From CAZOIA01 sp964579675 (lineage in GTDB: Bacteria > Planctomycetota > Phycisphaerae > UBA1845 > PWPN01): 42,141 nucleotides of DNA. Under the pieces are notes generated by a model. The model saw only the letters and a list, made by a program, of their open reading frames with translations, was not told the DNA's origin and searched no databases. Below, piece by piece: positions 41,452 through 42,141 of this stretch (within the stretch, counting starts at the first letter, position 1; every line of letters begins with the position of its first letter). Position numbers and translations under genes: made by a program. The stretch is taken from positions 1-42,141 of the forward strand of contig CAZOIA010000021.1 in assembly GCA_964579675.1 (NCBI GenBank). Reading direction: 5' to 3'.

Positions 41452-41955
41452 TCATGGTGAGGCCCCGAAGGTCTCTCGATGCATGACCTCCTGGAGCGAG
41501 CGCTTCTTCGGCGCGGGCACCTTGGCCGCGTGCCCGATGGCGATCATGGACACGAGCTTGAACTCGGGCGGGGCCCCGCAGAGTGAGACGATCCGGGCGG
41601 CATAGGGCTTCTTGTCCCCGGCGACCCAACAGGCCCCCAGACCCAAGGCCGCTGCCGCGATCAGCATACTCGTCGTGGCCGAACTCCCATCCTCCAGGTA
41701 GTAATGCGTCGGCTAGGACAACACCACGATGCACGCCTGGGCATCAGCGATGAATTTGCCGTAGTCGGTCAGGTCCGCGAGCTGCCGTCTTCTCCGGGGA
41801 TCCGTGACGACCACGAACTCCCAAGGCTGCTCGTTGCGGGCGGTCGGGGCGAGCCGCCCCGCATCCACGATCCGCTCCAACAATGCCGGCGAGACCGGAT
41901 CCCGCGTGAACTCCCGAACGCTCCGCCGTGCGGCAAGGGTCTCGAATACTTCCAT
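41452..41955 (-). pseudogene. Nitroreductase-family gene interrupted by an in-frame amber codon
   Basis: The frame begins MEVFETLAARRSVREFTRDPVS, with RLAPTARNEQPWEFVVV, the FMN-binding start of the nitroreductase family. After 80 codons it meets TAG (41713-41715), directly after ACIVVLS. It continues in the same frame as PTHYYLEDGSSATTSMLIAA, ALGLGACWVAGD and a normal family C-terminus, ending in TGA at 41452-41454. The two halves together, 166 residues plus the amber position, match the usual 165-180-residue length, so a single base change explains the break. Possibilities are a recent pseudogene, a sequencing error or readthrough. TAG ends the neighbouring gene at 41411-41413, so TAG is a normal stop here. 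The intact family reduces nitro compounds or flavins with NAD(P)H. Confidence 0.85.
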
Positions 41956-42089
41956 CCTGCACCACCTTTCGTCGTCCGCCGGATGAGCACCATCCCGGCG
42001 CCAAGCTGACGCGCGTAGAATACGGGATGCCTGGCGTCATGTCAGCCCGCGCGGTCCAGACGCGCCTCCGGGACAGGGGTCGGCATGGG

Positions 42090-42141
42090 TGCATGACAGT
42101 CTCGGCGGGGACCTTCGGGTGGGCAGCGGGGCGGCACCTCG
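42090..42141. repeat. 52-bp dispersed intergenic repeat, copy B, at window edge
   Basis: It matches 14299-14350 at 43 of 52 positions without gaps. The match runs to the last base of the window. The rest of the gene-free stretch from 41956 shows no coding features. Confidence 0.75.

Overview
The window looks like a GC-rich planctomycete chromosome (Planctomycetota, possibly Phycisphaerae-like). This lineage call is inference. It rests on very large secreted proteins with dockerin-like C-termini of the 'GDFDGDxDVD...DDF...FQxCLxGP' type, thrombospondin type-3 calcium repeats, beta-helix domains opening with 'FVDADATGxNDG', cysteine-rich 'ACC...GTxC...C' repeats, and many short dispersed palindromic or heptameric repeats between and even inside genes. 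No rRNA, tRNA, CRISPR array, insertion sequence or phage gene was recognised.

Region 1 (1-14242) encodes proteolysis, all on the + strand. An M29 aminopeptidase is followed by three secreted cysteine peptidases from three unrelated families: C1A papain-like, C11 clostripain-like and C10 streptopain-like. All three end in dockerin-like modules, and the first two share further BACON-like and beta-rich modules. The C10 protein is a 2191-residue mosaic with three beta-helix blocks, two calcium-repeat blocks and an NHL-like propeller.

Region 2 (14607-28068) is a purine-catabolism island. On the + strand lie ygeY and ygeW. Converging on them, on the - strand, are a threonine-synthase-like enzyme, a second fold-type-II PLP enzyme and ssnA. 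Further on, the + strand carries a three-subunit molybdenum hydroxylase of the xanthine dehydrogenase family (FAD, 2Fe-2S and Mo subunits, translationally coupled) and an 8-oxoguanine-deaminase-like amidohydrolase. YgeY, YgeW, SsnA and XDH-type subunits occur together in the E. coli yge/ygf/ssnA/xdhD locus, which is linked to anaerobic purine breakdown. Here ygeX, hyuA, ygfK and yqeB/C are not visible and two other PLP enzymes sit in the cluster. A - strand HEPN-like/BolA-like pair and an orphan dicluster ferredoxin tail interrupt the island.

Region 3 (28105-34691) holds a secreted or periplasmic thioredoxin-like protein with carboxypeptidase-regulatory-like repeats, a divergently transcribed MuiA/DUF4139-type exported protein, an FG-GAP/VCBS lipoprotein, and purD of de novo purine synthesis.

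Region 4 (34692-42141) opens with a 600-bp gene-free stretch packed with GC-rich palindromes. A polysaccharide or envelope group follows: a WecA/MraY-like phosphoglycosyltransferase, a multi-pass membrane protein overlapping it by 4 bp, and UDP-glucose 6-dehydrogenase. After these come a secreted dockerin-like, cysteine-rich protein and a nitroreductase reading frame broken by one amber codon. The last 52 bases repeat a sequence found at 14299-14350.

The strongest candidates for something undescribed are the non-canonical purine cluster with its two PLP enzymes, the HEPN-like/BolA-like pair, and dispersed repeats that have entered coding sequence in frame (Mo subunit N-terminus, threonine-synthase-like insert) or supply stop codons (heptamer arrays).
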